Assembly: GCF_027286305.1 (NCBI RefSeq)
Contig: NZ_CP114599.1
Coordinates: 2,790,001 to 2,854,000, forward strand
Source: Phenylobacterium sp. NIBR 498073
Lineage (GTDB): Bacteria; Pseudomonadota; Alphaproteobacteria; Caulobacterales; Caulobacteraceae
Direction: 5' to 3'
DNA: 64,000 bases
Shown here: piece by piece, positions 16,150 through 26,700 of the stretch
How positions within the stretch are numbered: position 1 is the stretch's first letter
Layout of the letters: every line of letters starts with the position of its first letter
Program-made: the position numbers and the translations under genes
Notes under the pieces: model-generated
What the model saw: only the letters and a program-made list of their open reading frames with translations
Databases searched by the model: none
What the model was told of the DNA's origin: nothing

Positions 16150-16767
16150 ATGCGTGTGGTCGTGGTGAGCAGACAACCGCTTTGGCGGGACGCCCTGAGC
16201 GTCCTCGTGGCGGCCCAGCTCCCCGGCGATCCCGTGGTGACGCTCGACGATGTCGCCCAGCTGGCCCCGCTCGCTCCGGATGCGGACGACCTGATCCTGC
16301 TGGACCCGCCGGCCCAGTGCGACCCTGGCGACTGGCTGGAGCGGCACGCCGAGCAACTGACCGTCGGTCGCCTGGTCCTGATGCCGCCGCACAAGAACGT
16401 CCGCTGGGCCAAGATCGCCTACGCCCGCGGCTTCCGCGCCCTGGTCCCCAAGGACACCGCCTCCGACATTCTGGTGGCCGTGCTGCGCCTGGTCGTCGTC
16501 GGCGGCGAGTACTTCCCCTGCTTCGAGGAGTTGGGCGCGATCCCCGACCCCATTCCCGGCCACGGCCCGCGCCTGTCGCCGCGCCAGATCGAGGTCCTGC
16601 GCGAACTCGAACGCGGCCGGACCAACAAGGAGATCGCCGAACACCTCGGCATCGCCATCGCCACCGTCAAGCTGCACGTCCAGGCGATCCTCAGCGCCAC
16701 CGGCGCCCGCAACCGCACCGAGGTGGTCAGCCGCATGGCCTCCGGTCAATCGCGCCCCCAGGCCTAG
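16150..16767 (+). CDS. LuxR/NarL-type regulator with atypical receiver domain
   Basis: 205 residues. The N-terminal receiver-like domain (1-120) keeps an Asp in LILLDPP and the Lys in VPKDTASD. At the N-terminus, where receivers have an acidic pair, it has SRQPLW, so magnesium binding and phosphorylation may be impaired. The C-terminal LuxR HTH is canonical (LSPRQIEVLRELERG, then GIAIATVKLHVQAIL). AGGGGG 6 nt upstream favours ATG 16150 over GTG 16147. It precedes a chemoreceptor and hybrid kinase, but a 146-nt AT-rich gap separates them, so co-transcription is uncertain. Confidence 0.87.
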   Translation: MRVVVVSRQPLWRDALSVLVAAQLPGDPVVTLDDVAQLAPLAPDADDLILLDPPAQCDPGDWLERHAEQLTVGRLVLMPPHKNVRWAKIAYARGFRALVPKDTASDILVAVLRLVVVGGEYFPCFEELGAIPDPIPGHGPRLSPRQIEVLRELERGRTNKEIAEHLGIAIATVKLHVQAILSATGARNRTEVVSRMASGQSRPQA

Positions 16768-16913
16768 CCGAACGGCTAACAAAATATAGCCAGGCGAACT
16801 AATAAGAATAATTACGCCACTATACTTTTCTATTACTTTTGATATTTGTCATTTTAGGACATCGTTAACGAAAACGCGTCCAGCGTCCTGCCCAATATAG
16901 CGGGGGGACTAAC

Positions 16914-18447
16914 ATGTCTATTACTGCGCAACTCAGTGAACGACTAAGCTTCATGCGTATGGACGACCTCGCCTGCGAGAGTCTCCGGGACATCAAACCC
17001 ATCGTCATGAGCGCCTTGCCCGGCGCGCTCGACGCCTTCTACGGCCAGGTCTCGCAACGTGAGGAGACCCGGGCCTTCTTTTCCGGCTCCACCCACGTGG
17101 CCAGCGCCAAGGGCCGCCAGATCGATCACTGGGAGACGATCTCCAGCGGCCGCTTCGATGAGAGGTACGTCGCCGCCGTCACCACCGTCGGCGAAACCCA
17201 CGCCCGCATCGGCCTGGAGCCGCGCTGGTACATCGGCGGCTACGCCCTGGTGCTGGAAGGGCTGATCGCCGCGGTGACCGCCGCCCGCTGGCCGCGCGGC
17301 GGGATCCTGCGCCGCGGGCCCACGCCCGACCAGGTGGCCGCCGAGTTGGGGGCGCTCACCAAGGCGACCCTGCTCGACATGGACTATGCGATCTCGGTCT
17401 ATCTCGCCGCCGCCGAGGCCGCGCGCCGGCAAGCCGAGGCCCAGGTCCTGGCGGCCGAACGCGCCGCCATCGTCCAGACCATCGGCTCGGGGATGAGCGC
17501 CCTGGCCGGCGGCGACCTCGGCTACCGGATCGAGGCCGGGTTGGCGGCCGCGTACGCCCAGATCCGCGAGGACTTCAACGCCGCCCTGGTCCGGCTGGAA
17601 GAGACCATCGCCTCGGTGGCCGGGAACGCGGCCGGCGTCGAGGCCGGCGCGGCCGAACTCGCCCGCGCCTCCGACGACCTCTCTCTGCGCACCGAGCGCC
17701 AGGCCGCCGCCCTGGAGGAGACCGCCGCGGCGCTCGACCAGATCACCGCCACGGTGAAGGCCACCGCCGACGGCGCGCGTCAGGCGGGCGAAGTGGTCGC
17801 CGTCGCCAAGGCCCAGGCCGAATTTTCCACCACCGTGGTCGAGCGCGCCGTCGGCGCTATGGGCCAGATCGAGCAATCGTCCGGCCAGATCGGCCGCATC
17901 ATCGGGGTGATCGACGAGATCGCCTTCCAGACCAACCTGCTGGCCCTCAACGCCGGGGTCGAGGCCGCGCGCGCCGGCGAGGCCGGGCGCGGCTTCGCCG
18001 TCGTCGCCTCCGAGGTCCGCGCCCTGGCCCAGAGGTCGGCCGACGCCGCGCGGGAGATCAAGGATCTGATCGGCGCCTCCGCCGGTCACGTCGACGAGGG
18101 CGTCGGCCTGGTGCGTGAAACCGGCGCGGCCCTGCAGGCCATCGCCGACAAGGTCGGCGAGATCGACGAGGTGGTCACCGGCATCGCCGCCTCGACCCAG
18201 GAACAGGCCTCGGGCCTGGCCCAGATCAACTCGGCGGTGAACCAGATGGACCAGGGACTGCAGCAGAACGCGGCCATGGTCGAGCAGGCCGCCGCCGCCA
18301 CCCGCGCCCTGCGCGGCGAGGCCGCCGAACTGACCGCCCTGGTCGCCCGCTTCCGGCTGTCGGGCCAACCGCCGCGCAGCGACGCCAGCCCGGTCGGCGC
18401 GATGACCCGGGCGCTGGCCTCGGCGGTCTCCGGCGGCCGGCTCGCCC

Positions 18448-18455
<8 letters not shown>
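16914..18455 (+). CDS. Globin-coupled methyl-accepting chemotaxis protein (HemAT-like)
   Basis: 513 residues with no membrane segment, so a cytoplasmic receptor. Residues 1 to about 170 are a protoglobin/globin-sensor domain with H96 ([10 protein letters not shown]) as the likely proximal haem ligand. A HAMP-like linker follows. The MCP signalling domain has the highly conserved hairpin tip ([20 protein letters not shown], then [19 protein letters not shown]). Globin-coupled receptors sense O2 or other diatomic gases for aerotaxis. The upstream 110 nt is unusually AT-rich. The end overlaps the next gene by 8 bp, indicating translational coupling with the hybrid kinase. Confidence 0.92.
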
Positions 18456-20382
<1,927 letters not shown>

Positions 20383-20451
20383 CCGAGCGTCTCCGTTGAT
20401 AGCGTCGGCGACCTGTGCGCAAGACTGGCGGCCCGCGCAGCAGGAGCCCGC

Positions 20452-21621
20452 ATGGAATCGGCCGAAACGAGCAGCGCCCCCACGGCCGAGCGCATCCTGG
20501 AGGCCGCCCGCCTGCGCCTGGCCGCCGGCGGTTTCCGCGACCTCACCCTGCGGCCGCTGGCCGAGGCCAGCGGCTCGACCGTCGCGGCCCTTACCTATCA
20601 CTTCGGCTCCAAGCGCGCGCTGATCGAGCGGCTGGTGCAGGCCGAGCGCCAGGCCGACGCCGCCCGCCACGCGGCCTTCCTGGCGCGCTTCGCCGGCCTG
20701 CGCGCCCTGGCCCCGGCCGCGCTCGTCGCCCTGCTCGAACACTATCTGGACGAGGCCGCCGGCCGCGAACGGGTGACCAGTCTGATCTGGTGCGAGCTGC
20801 TGCTGGCGGCGGTCGGCGACCCGGAGGCGCGCGATCTGGTCGCCCCATGGATCGCCGAGCGCCGCGCCTTCTGGGACGCGGTGTTCGAGGGCCGCATCGG
20901 CGATCCCCAGGCCTGGGCGCGCGCCTGCCTGGGCTACGTCACCGACGAGACCGCCCACGGCCTGGCCCAGCAGGACAGCCCCGACTACCGGCTGATGCGG
21001 GCCATGACCCTGGAGCGGCTGGCCGGCCGCGGGGCGAGCCTCGGGCTGTCCGAACCGGCCTTCTTCGAAGCCGTCGTTCGCCGGCTGGACCCGGCGCTCG
21101 CCCTGCCCGGCCCGGCCTCGCAGGCGCCCTACGCCGGGCGCGCGCTGGACATCGCCATGGCCGCCGGCGAGGTGATCGTCGCGCGCGGCGCCGAAGGGGT
21201 CACCCACCGCGCGGTCGGCGAGCGGGCCCAGGCTCCGGCCTCGTCCGTCGCCTATCATTTCCGCACCCGCCTCGACCTGCTGCGCGCCGGCCTGACGGTG
21301 ATCTATCTCGTCGCCCAGGGCCGGCTGGCGCCGCGCCAGGACCAGGCCGAGATCGAGGCCTTCGTCGCCCGGGGCACGGTGTCGGTAGCCCTGGCCGCGG
21401 CCCGCGAGAGCGAACTGCGCCCCTACGCCGTCGACCTGCGCCGCCTGCGCGGCGAGAACCTGCGCCGGCGCGCGGCCGAACGCCTGGGCCGCGACCTCGA
21501 CCTCTGCGCCGCCCAGAGCGCCTCGGTCGCCCGGCTCGGCGCCACCCTGCTGGCCCGCGCCGAGGGCTCGCCGCCGCAAAGCGCCGAACTGGTCGACTGG
21601 ATGCTCGCCCGCGCGACCTGA
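20452..21621 (+). CDS. Double TetR-family regulator (two TetR units in one chain)
   Basis: 389 residues, twice the usual TetR length. A first TetR HTH spans about 11-60 (ILEAARLRLAAGGFRDLTLRPL, then YHFGSKRALIERLV). A second lies at about 228-285 (IAMAAGEVIVARGAEGVTHRAV, then VAYHFRTRLDLLRAGL). Each is followed by a helical region where TetR proteins bind ligand. The polypeptide may act as an intramolecular dimer. It lies upstream, on the same strand, of a TonB receptor and a phospholipase and is their probable regulator. A GAACA-tc-TGTTC repeat overlaps its stop codon. The function is inferred from context. Confidence 0.85.
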   Translation: MESAETSSAPTAERILEAARLRLAAGGFRDLTLRPLAEASGSTVAALTYHFGSKRALIERLVQAERQADAARHAAFLARFAGLRALAPAALVALLEHYLDEAAGRERVTSLIWCELLLAAVGDPEARDLVAPWIAERRAFWDAVFEGRIGDPQAWARACLGYVTDETAHGLAQQDSPDYRLMRAMTLERLAGRGASLGLSEPAFFEAVVRRLDPALALPGPASQAPYAGRALDIAMAAGEVIVARGAEGVTHRAVGERAQAPASSVAYHFRTRLDLLRAGLTVIYLVAQGRLAPRQDQAEIEAFVARGTVSVALAAARESELRPYAVDLRRLRGENLRRRAAERLGRDLDLCAAQSASVARLGATLLARAEGSPPQSAELVDWMLARAT

Positions 21622-21631
21622 ACATCTGTTC
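21620..21631. promoter_or_regulatory. Candidate operator before the TonB receptor gene
   Basis: GAACA (21620-21624) and TGTTC (21627-21631) form a perfect inverted repeat with a 2-nt spacer, overlapping the end of the double-TetR gene and 112 nt before the receptor start. A palindromic AAATATTT core lies further downstream in the same gap. Either could be bound by the TetR protein. Confidence 0.35.
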
Positions 21632-21742
21632 TGTTGCGCGGCCTTTTCAGCCAAAGTCGTCGCAAATATTTCGCACAACTGTTTTCCTGAACGCCGTGCA
21701 GACCCCCTAGAAGGCCCGCGTCCGAGCCACAGGGGATTACAG

Positions 21743-24022
21743 ATGCTCAAGACCGCGCACGCCCGCCGCCATACGCTGCGGGCGCTTCTGGCCATCGGCG
21801 CCAGCGCCATTGCGACTGAACAAGCGTTCGCCCAGGCCGCCGCCGCCGACCCGCTGGCGGTCGAGGAAGTGGTGGTCACCGCCCAGAAGCGCGAGCAGAA
21901 GCTGAAGGACGTGCCGATCTCGATCGCCGCCTTCGGCGCGGCCAACATCGAGCAGCAGAACTTCACCGACTTCGAGCGCCTCTCGACCCGCACCCCGGGT
22001 TTCTTCGTGCAGCAGCAGACCGACTCCTCGGCCAGCTTCGTCATGCGCGGCATCGAGGCCGGCAACGCTGGCGCGGTGTCCGAGCCCAGCATCTCGTTCT
22101 TCCTCAACGACGTCGACACCAGCCGCTCGCGCGGCATGCTCAAGGAGCTGTTCGACATCGAGCGGGTCGAGGTCGCCAAGGGCCCGCAGGGCACGCTCTA
22201 CGGCCGCGGCTCGCAGATCGGCGCCGTCGCCGTCGTCACCCGCCGCCCCGACCTGTCGCGCATGGGCTGGTCGGTCGAAGGCCAACTCGGCTCCTACGAT
22301 CTCTACAGCCTGACCGGCACGGCGAACCTGCCGATCATCGAGGACGAGCTGGGCCTGCGCATATCGGCCCGCCGCCGCGAGCGCGAGGGCTATGTGACCA
22401 ACCTCGCCGGCGGCAAGAAGCTGAACGACGACGATCTCTGGGCCGCTCGCGCCTCGCTGCGCTGGGCGCCGAGCCAGGACCTGACCTTCGACCTGATCCT
22501 CGACCACCAGGCCGACAACGACGCGGCGGCCGCGACCAAGGCCATCAACATCGCCTCCCCCGGCGGCGACACCGGCTGGTTCAGCGATGCGGCCCAGAAC
22601 CGCTACCAGCCGCCGCAAAAGCGCCGCCAGACCGGCGCCGCCCTGCTGGCCGACTGGGACCTCGCCGACGGCTGGAACCTGAAATCGATCAGCGCCTGGC
22701 GCGAGGTGGACTTCGCCGAGTCCTGGGACGTCGACGGCACCACCTACGAATTCCTGATCGGCCGCAACAACGTCGACGACCAGAGCATCCTCAGCCAGGA
22801 GGTCCGGCTGGCCTATGACAACGGCGGCCCGTTCCGCGCGGTCGGCGGCGTCAGCTTCTACAAGGACAAGACCTTCAATCAGTCCGAGTTCGTGATCAAC
22901 GAACAACTGCTGCTGGCCGGCTTCCCCAAGCGCACGACGCCGGTCACCCAGTTCCCGGTCCCGGGCACGAACGTCCTACTGCCGGTCACCACCGGCAACT
23001 CGACGCTCTCCAACACCCGCAACAACCGTGAAAGCTGGTCGGCCTACATCAACGGCGGCTACGATCTCACCGACCGCCTGGTTCTGGACGCCGGCGTCCG
23101 CTTCACCCACGACGAGGCCACGGTCCGCAACTCGTCCCTGGTCACCACGCTCGACGGCGTGCGCCCGATCGCCCTGCCCAACGGGCTCTCCAACTCGCTG
23201 GGCCAGGAGTTCTCCAACAGCCGCGACTACGACCTGGTCCAGCCGCGGATCGCGCTGACCTACCGCCTCACCGACCAGGTCAACATCTATGCCGGCGCCT
23301 CGCGCGGGCTGAAGGCCGGCTACCCGCAGACCACCTTCGGCGCGCCGGTCAACGGCAAGCCCACCCCGACCTTCAGCGAGGTGAAGACCGAGGAGGTGGT
23401 CAACTTCGAGGTCGGCGCCAAGGGCACGCTGATGGACCGGCTCTACTTCGAGGCCGCCGCCTTCACCTATGACTACAACGACTTCCAGACCCGCGCCGTC
23501 GACCTGACCCTCGGAACCGTCAACGCCGGCAAGGCCTCGGCCTGGGGCGTGGAGCTGAACGGCGGGCTGAAGGTGACGCCCGAACTGACCCTCTCTGGGG
23601 CCTACGCCTACCTGCACACCCAGTACGACGAGTTCCGCGAGGTCGTCGGCGGCCAGCCGGTCGACCGCTCCGGCAACGTCTTCCGGATGGCCCCGGAACA
23701 CACCGCCTCGTTCAGCGCCGACTACCGCCGTCCGGTGTTCGGCGACTGGGACGGCTTCGTGAACGCCAACTACGCCTGGCGCTCCAAGTACTTCCTGAAC
23801 AACGACAATCTCGACAGCGAGATGCAGAAGGCGTTCGGCCTGGTCGACCTGCGCCTCGGCGTCGAAAGCGCCGACGGCGTGCTGCTCGAAGCCTACGCCG
23901 AGAACCTGCTCGACCAGGACTGGGTCCGCGACGTCGGCAACGGCGGCAAGTTCTTCGGCGTCCCCACCTCGATCCGCGCCAGCCCCCGCATGCTCGGCCT
24001 GCGCGTTCGCATCACCCGCTGA
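21743..24022 (+). CDS. TonB-dependent outer-membrane receptor
   Basis: 759 residues. A signal peptide ends near AFAQA (about residue 32). The TonB box region VEEVVVTAQKRE follows, then the plug domain (RVEVAKGPQGTLYGRGSQIGAVAVVT) and a long beta-barrel with repeated alternating strands. These receptors import scarce substrates using TonB energy. The gene is 14 nt upstream of a secreted phosphoinositide phospholipase C, so the imported substrate may be a phosphoinositol or a product of that enzyme. No iron box is visible upstream. The C-terminus lacks the usual terminal Phe (ends RVRITR). Confidence 0.93.
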   Translation: MLKTAHARRHTLRALLAIGASAIATEQAFAQAAAADPLAVEEVVVTAQKREQKLKDVPISIAAFGAANIEQQNFTDFERLSTRTPGFFVQQQTDSSASFVMRGIEAGNAGAVSEPSISFFLNDVDTSRSRGMLKELFDIERVEVAKGPQGTLYGRGSQIGAVAVVTRRPDLSRMGWSVEGQLGSYDLYSLTGTANLPIIEDELGLRISARRREREGYVTNLAGGKKLNDDDLWAARASLRWAPSQDLTFDLILDHQADNDAAAATKAINIASPGGDTGWFSDAAQNRYQPPQKRRQTGAALLADWDLADGWNLKSISAWREVDFAESWDVDGTTYEFLIGRNNVDDQSILSQEVRLAYDNGGPFRAVGGVSFYKDKTFNQSEFVINEQLLLAGFPKRTTPVTQFPVPGTNVLLPVTTGNSTLSNTRNNRESWSAYINGGYDLTDRLVLDAGVRFTHDEATVRNSSLVTTLDGVRPIALPNGLSNSLGQEFSNSRDYDLVQPRIALTYRLTDQVNIYAGASRGLKAGYPQTTFGAPVNGKPTPTFSEVKTEEVVNFEVGAKGTLMDRLYFEAAAFTYDYNDFQTRAVDLTLGTVNAGKASAWGVELNGGLKVTPELTLSGAYAYLHTQYDEFREVVGGQPVDRSGNVFRMAPEHTASFSADYRRPVFGDWDGFVNANYAWRSKYFLNNDNLDSEMQKAFGLVDLRLGVESADGVLLEAYAENLLDQDWVRDVGNGGKFFGVPTSIRASPRMLGLRVRITR

Positions 24023-24036
24023 TTTCGAGAGATCTC

Positions 24037-25236
24037 ATGAAGACGCTGATGACCAGCCTCGCCGCCCTGGCGTTCGCCTCCACGGCGGCCGCGGCCCCTG
24101 GCGACGACCTCAAGCTCAACCAGATCCAGGTGGTCGGCACCCACAACAGCTACAGCCAGCCGGCCGACCCGCGGGTGTTCGCGGTGATGAAGCCGCTGAT
24201 CCAGCCGACCCTGGACGGGATGATGAAGATGATGCCGCCGGCCATGGCCGCGCGCTTCGCCGACGAGCACCCCAATCCGCTCGGCGCCGACCTGCAGGCG
24301 GGCCTGGAATACGTCCATCCCCCAGTCGAGATGCAGCTGCGCGCGGGCCTGCGCAGCCTGGAGTTCGACCTCAATGTCGACCACGAGGGCGGCCGCTTCT
24401 CCGATCCCCTGGCCTATCGGCTGCTGCGCGAGAAGGGCGCCAAGAACCTGGCCCCGCTCTATTCCGAGGCGCTCAAGGAGCCGGGCCTGAAGACCCTGCA
24501 CGCCGCGGACATCGACTTCCGCAGCAGCTGCCCGACCTTCCGCCTGTGCCTGCAGCAGATGCGGGCCTGGTCGGACGCCAATCCCGGCCACTCGCCGGTG
24601 TTCGTGCTGCTGGAGCCGAAGTTCAACAGCCTGGCCGGCTTCGCGCCGGGCGCCACCCAGCTGATCCCCTTCGACGCCAAGGCCTTCGCCGAGATGGACG
24701 CCTCGATCGGCGAGATCATCGGCCGCGACCGGGTGGTCGCCCCCGACGACCTGCGCGGCCAGCACGCGACCCTGGAAAAGGCCGCCCTGGCCGGGGCCTG
24801 GCCGACCCTCGGCCAGGCGCGCGGCAAGTTCGTGTTCCTGATGATCGTGCCGGGGATGAACCTGGCGGCCTTCAAGCCCTATCTCGACGGCCATCCCAAC
24901 CTCGAGGGCCGGCTGGCCTTCGTGCAGGGCGAGCCGGGCATGGCGCACGCCGCCTTCGTCATGGTCGACAACGCCCTGACCCGCGGCGGCGAGATCAAGG
25001 CGCTGGTGAAGGCCGGCCGCCTGGTCCGCTCGCGCAGCGACATCGATACCTATGAGGCCCGCCAGAACGACCCCGCCCGCCGCGACGCGGCCCTGGCCAG
25101 CGGCGCCCAGGTCGTCTCCACGGACTACCCCTGGGCCCCGAACATCTTCGGCAACGCCTATGCGGTGAGCCCCTTCGACGGCGGCTTCCGCTGCAACCCG
25201 GTCAGCGGCGCCTGCGCCAAGACCCCGGCGCGCTGA
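24037..25236 (+). CDS. Secreted Ca2+-dependent phosphoinositide phospholipase C
   Basis: 399 residues with a signal peptide (LAALAFASTAAAA, cleavage near 20). Catalytic features of the Ca2+-dependent PI-PLC family are visible: H36 in VGTHNSYSQ, SLEFDLNVD (Glu/Asp metal ligands), LKTLHAADIDF (second His) and FVLLEPKFN. The protein also has four Cys in pairs (SSCPTFRLC, RCNPVSGAC) that could form disulfides outside the cytoplasm. It probably cleaves inositol phosphodiesters outside the cytoplasm. It forms an operon with the TonB receptor and is followed by a strong hairpin. The true substrate is not established. Confidence 0.85.
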   Translation: MKTLMTSLAALAFASTAAAAPGDDLKLNQIQVVGTHNSYSQPADPRVFAVMKPLIQPTLDGMMKMMPPAMAARFADEHPNPLGADLQAGLEYVHPPVEMQLRAGLRSLEFDLNVDHEGGRFSDPLAYRLLREKGAKNLAPLYSEALKEPGLKTLHAADIDFRSSCPTFRLCLQQMRAWSDANPGHSPVFVLLEPKFNSLAGFAPGATQLIPFDAKAFAEMDASIGEIIGRDRVVAPDDLRGQHATLEKAALAGAWPTLGQARGKFVFLMIVPGMNLAAFKPYLDGHPNLEGRLAFVQGEPGMAHAAFVMVDNALTRGGEIKALVKAGRLVRSRSDIDTYEARQNDPARRDAALASGAQVVSTDYPWAPNIFGNAYAVSPFDGGFRCNPVSGACAKTPAR

Positions 25237-25254
25237 CCCCGCAGCGCGCCGCCC

Positions 25255-25291
25255 GAGCCCCGCCCCTTTCCCCGAGGGGGCGGGGCTCCTT
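25255..25291 (+). terminator. GC-rich terminator hairpin after the PI-PLC gene
   Basis: GAGCCCCGCCCC (25255-25266) pairs perfectly with GGGGCGGGGCTC (25277-25288) around a 10-nt loop. The T-tract is short (CCTT), so it may be a weak intrinsic terminator or a 3'-end stabiliser. Confidence 0.75.
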
Positions 25292-25385
25292 GGCGTGCGC
25301 TGCGCGACAACGTGATAGCCGCGTCGGCCGCCAGAGCTATTGCCCCGCTTTTCCGGGTCCATCAGAGTCCGTTCAAGGGGGAGCG

Positions 25386-26258
25386 ATGACGCGCGGGAAG
25401 TACGTCGCAAGACTGGGGTTCTGTCTGGCCGTTCTCGCCGCGGCGGCGTCCGCTCACGCTGCTGAGCCGGTAAGCGGACGGCTCGTGACCATCGGCGATC
25501 GCCAGATCGACATCCGCTGTGTGGGCGAAGGCCCGCGTACCGCAGTCGTCATCACCGGCGGCGCATCTCCTGCGACGACCTGGCGAAGGGTGCAGGATTC
25601 CGCGGCGACCTTCACCCGCATCTGCCTGTACGATCGGCCGGGCTACGGAGCGAGCACGCCGCTGGCCGCGCCCATGACGTTCGAGGATCGTGCGCAAGAG
25701 CTTCACAAGGTTCTCGCCATCGCCGGGGAGCGAGGCCCCTTCGTCCTCGTCGCCCACTCCTGGGGCGGCTTCCTGGCTCGGAGCTTTGTTCGTCGATATC
25801 CCAAGGAAATCGCGGGCGTTGTCCTGGTCGATGCGGTGGAGGAAGGCCTCGTCTACGACCCCGCCGTCGTCGCCATTCTTCGCCAGCAGCAAGCCGGGCT
25901 CAGCGCCGCCGCAGCAGCGGCTCGGAAGACGGGGAGCAACGCCTCCAACGCTCAGGCTCAGGTCTTCGAAACCGGAGCTCTCGAGGCCGAATCCTACTGG
26001 ATGTCGTCAAAGGCGCAGCAGGCGCCAGGCGGCTTCGGCCGGCTCAAGAACATTCCGCTCGTCGTCATGCGGCACGGGCGACCTTTCCCCCAGTCGCTCG
26101 CGCCGCTGGAGACCGGGTGGCCGGATGCTCAGGGACGGCTCGCGGCCCTGTCATCGCGTTCTCAAACGATTGTCGCCGAGAAGAGCGATCACATGATCAA
26201 CCTCACCGAGCCGGAACTGATCGTTGACGCAATCCGACAACTCGCGGCGCACCCTTAG
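25386..26258 (+). CDS. Secreted alpha/beta hydrolase
   Basis: 290 residues with a signal peptide (LGFCLAVLAAAASAHAAEP). The alpha/beta-hydrolase nucleophile is in VAHSWGGFLAR, preceded by the oxyanion region and CLYDRPGYGAS, and a C-terminal His in SDHMINLTEPE completes the likely triad. A catalytic acid is present in VLVDAVEEG. The start is the ATG at 25386; the longer in-frame start at 25290 runs back into the upstream terminator. It is similar in type to the interrupted hydrolase at 29148. Substrate unknown. Confidence 0.85.
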   Translation: MTRGKYVARLGFCLAVLAAAASAHAAEPVSGRLVTIGDRQIDIRCVGEGPRTAVVITGGASPATTWRRVQDSAATFTRICLYDRPGYGASTPLAAPMTFEDRAQELHKVLAIAGERGPFVLVAHSWGGFLARSFVRRYPKEIAGVVLVDAVEEGLVYDPAVVAILRQQQAGLSAAAAAARKTGSNASNAQAQVFETGALEAESYWMSSKAQQAPGGFGRLKNIPLVVMRHGRPFPQSLAPLETGWPDAQGRLAALSSRSQTIVAEKSDHMINLTEPELIVDAIRQLAAHP

Positions 26259-26304
26259 GCCTTTGCCCCTCCATGATCGACTTCTGGCGGGCGACGACAG
26301 CACG

Positions 26305-26628
26305 ATGACGAAGTTGTCCCTGGCGCCATTGTCCTGGGCTCATCCGGATCGTCGTCGGCTCTATCGCGCCCTCCTGATCCTGACCTCGGCTCGACTTTCG
26401 CCGGCCCGCGCCGCACTGGCCAGGCACGCCCTGCTGCAAGACCTGGAGATTTTCGACGATCCGCGTCAGGGCCAAGGCGATTGGCTGTTCGCCGACGAGG
26501 TCGTGCACGTGGAACGGCTGGGCGAGGCGGCGATGGGCGACCGCGGCGACCGGGGTCGAGAGGTCCAGAAGGCTGCGGCCGTACTGATCCGGTTGATGGA
26601 GGCCAACGGCGCCGGGCGCGCCAGCTAG
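26305..26628 (+). CDS. Hypothetical protein
   Basis: 107 residues from ATG 26305 (MTKLSLAPLSW); an in-frame ATG at 26224 would overlap the upstream hydrolase by 35 bp. The protein looks soluble and alpha-helical (RRLYRALLILTSARLSPARAALARHALL, continuing to EVQKAAAVLIRLMEANG). No recognised domain. No obvious ribosome-binding site precedes 26305. It looks real by codon use, but a spurious call cannot be ruled out. Confidence 0.5.
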   Translation: MTKLSLAPLSWAHPDRRRLYRALLILTSARLSPARAALARHALLQDLEIFDDPRQGQGDWLFADEVVHVERLGEAAMGDRGDRGREVQKAAAVLIRLMEANGAGRAS

Positions 26629-26700
26629 AACCCGGCTCTGCGCCCTCCAGGCGTGAGCGGACCGGCGCGACCTGGGACCGTCTGACGCGCCCACAGTTGG

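Noticed and set aside
26203-26694. A 163-codon minus-strand frame opposite the small hypothetical at 26305
   Set aside because: Pro/Gln/Arg-rich with no motif and overlapping the hydrolase end; the plus-strand frame looks more protein-like, though neither is certain.
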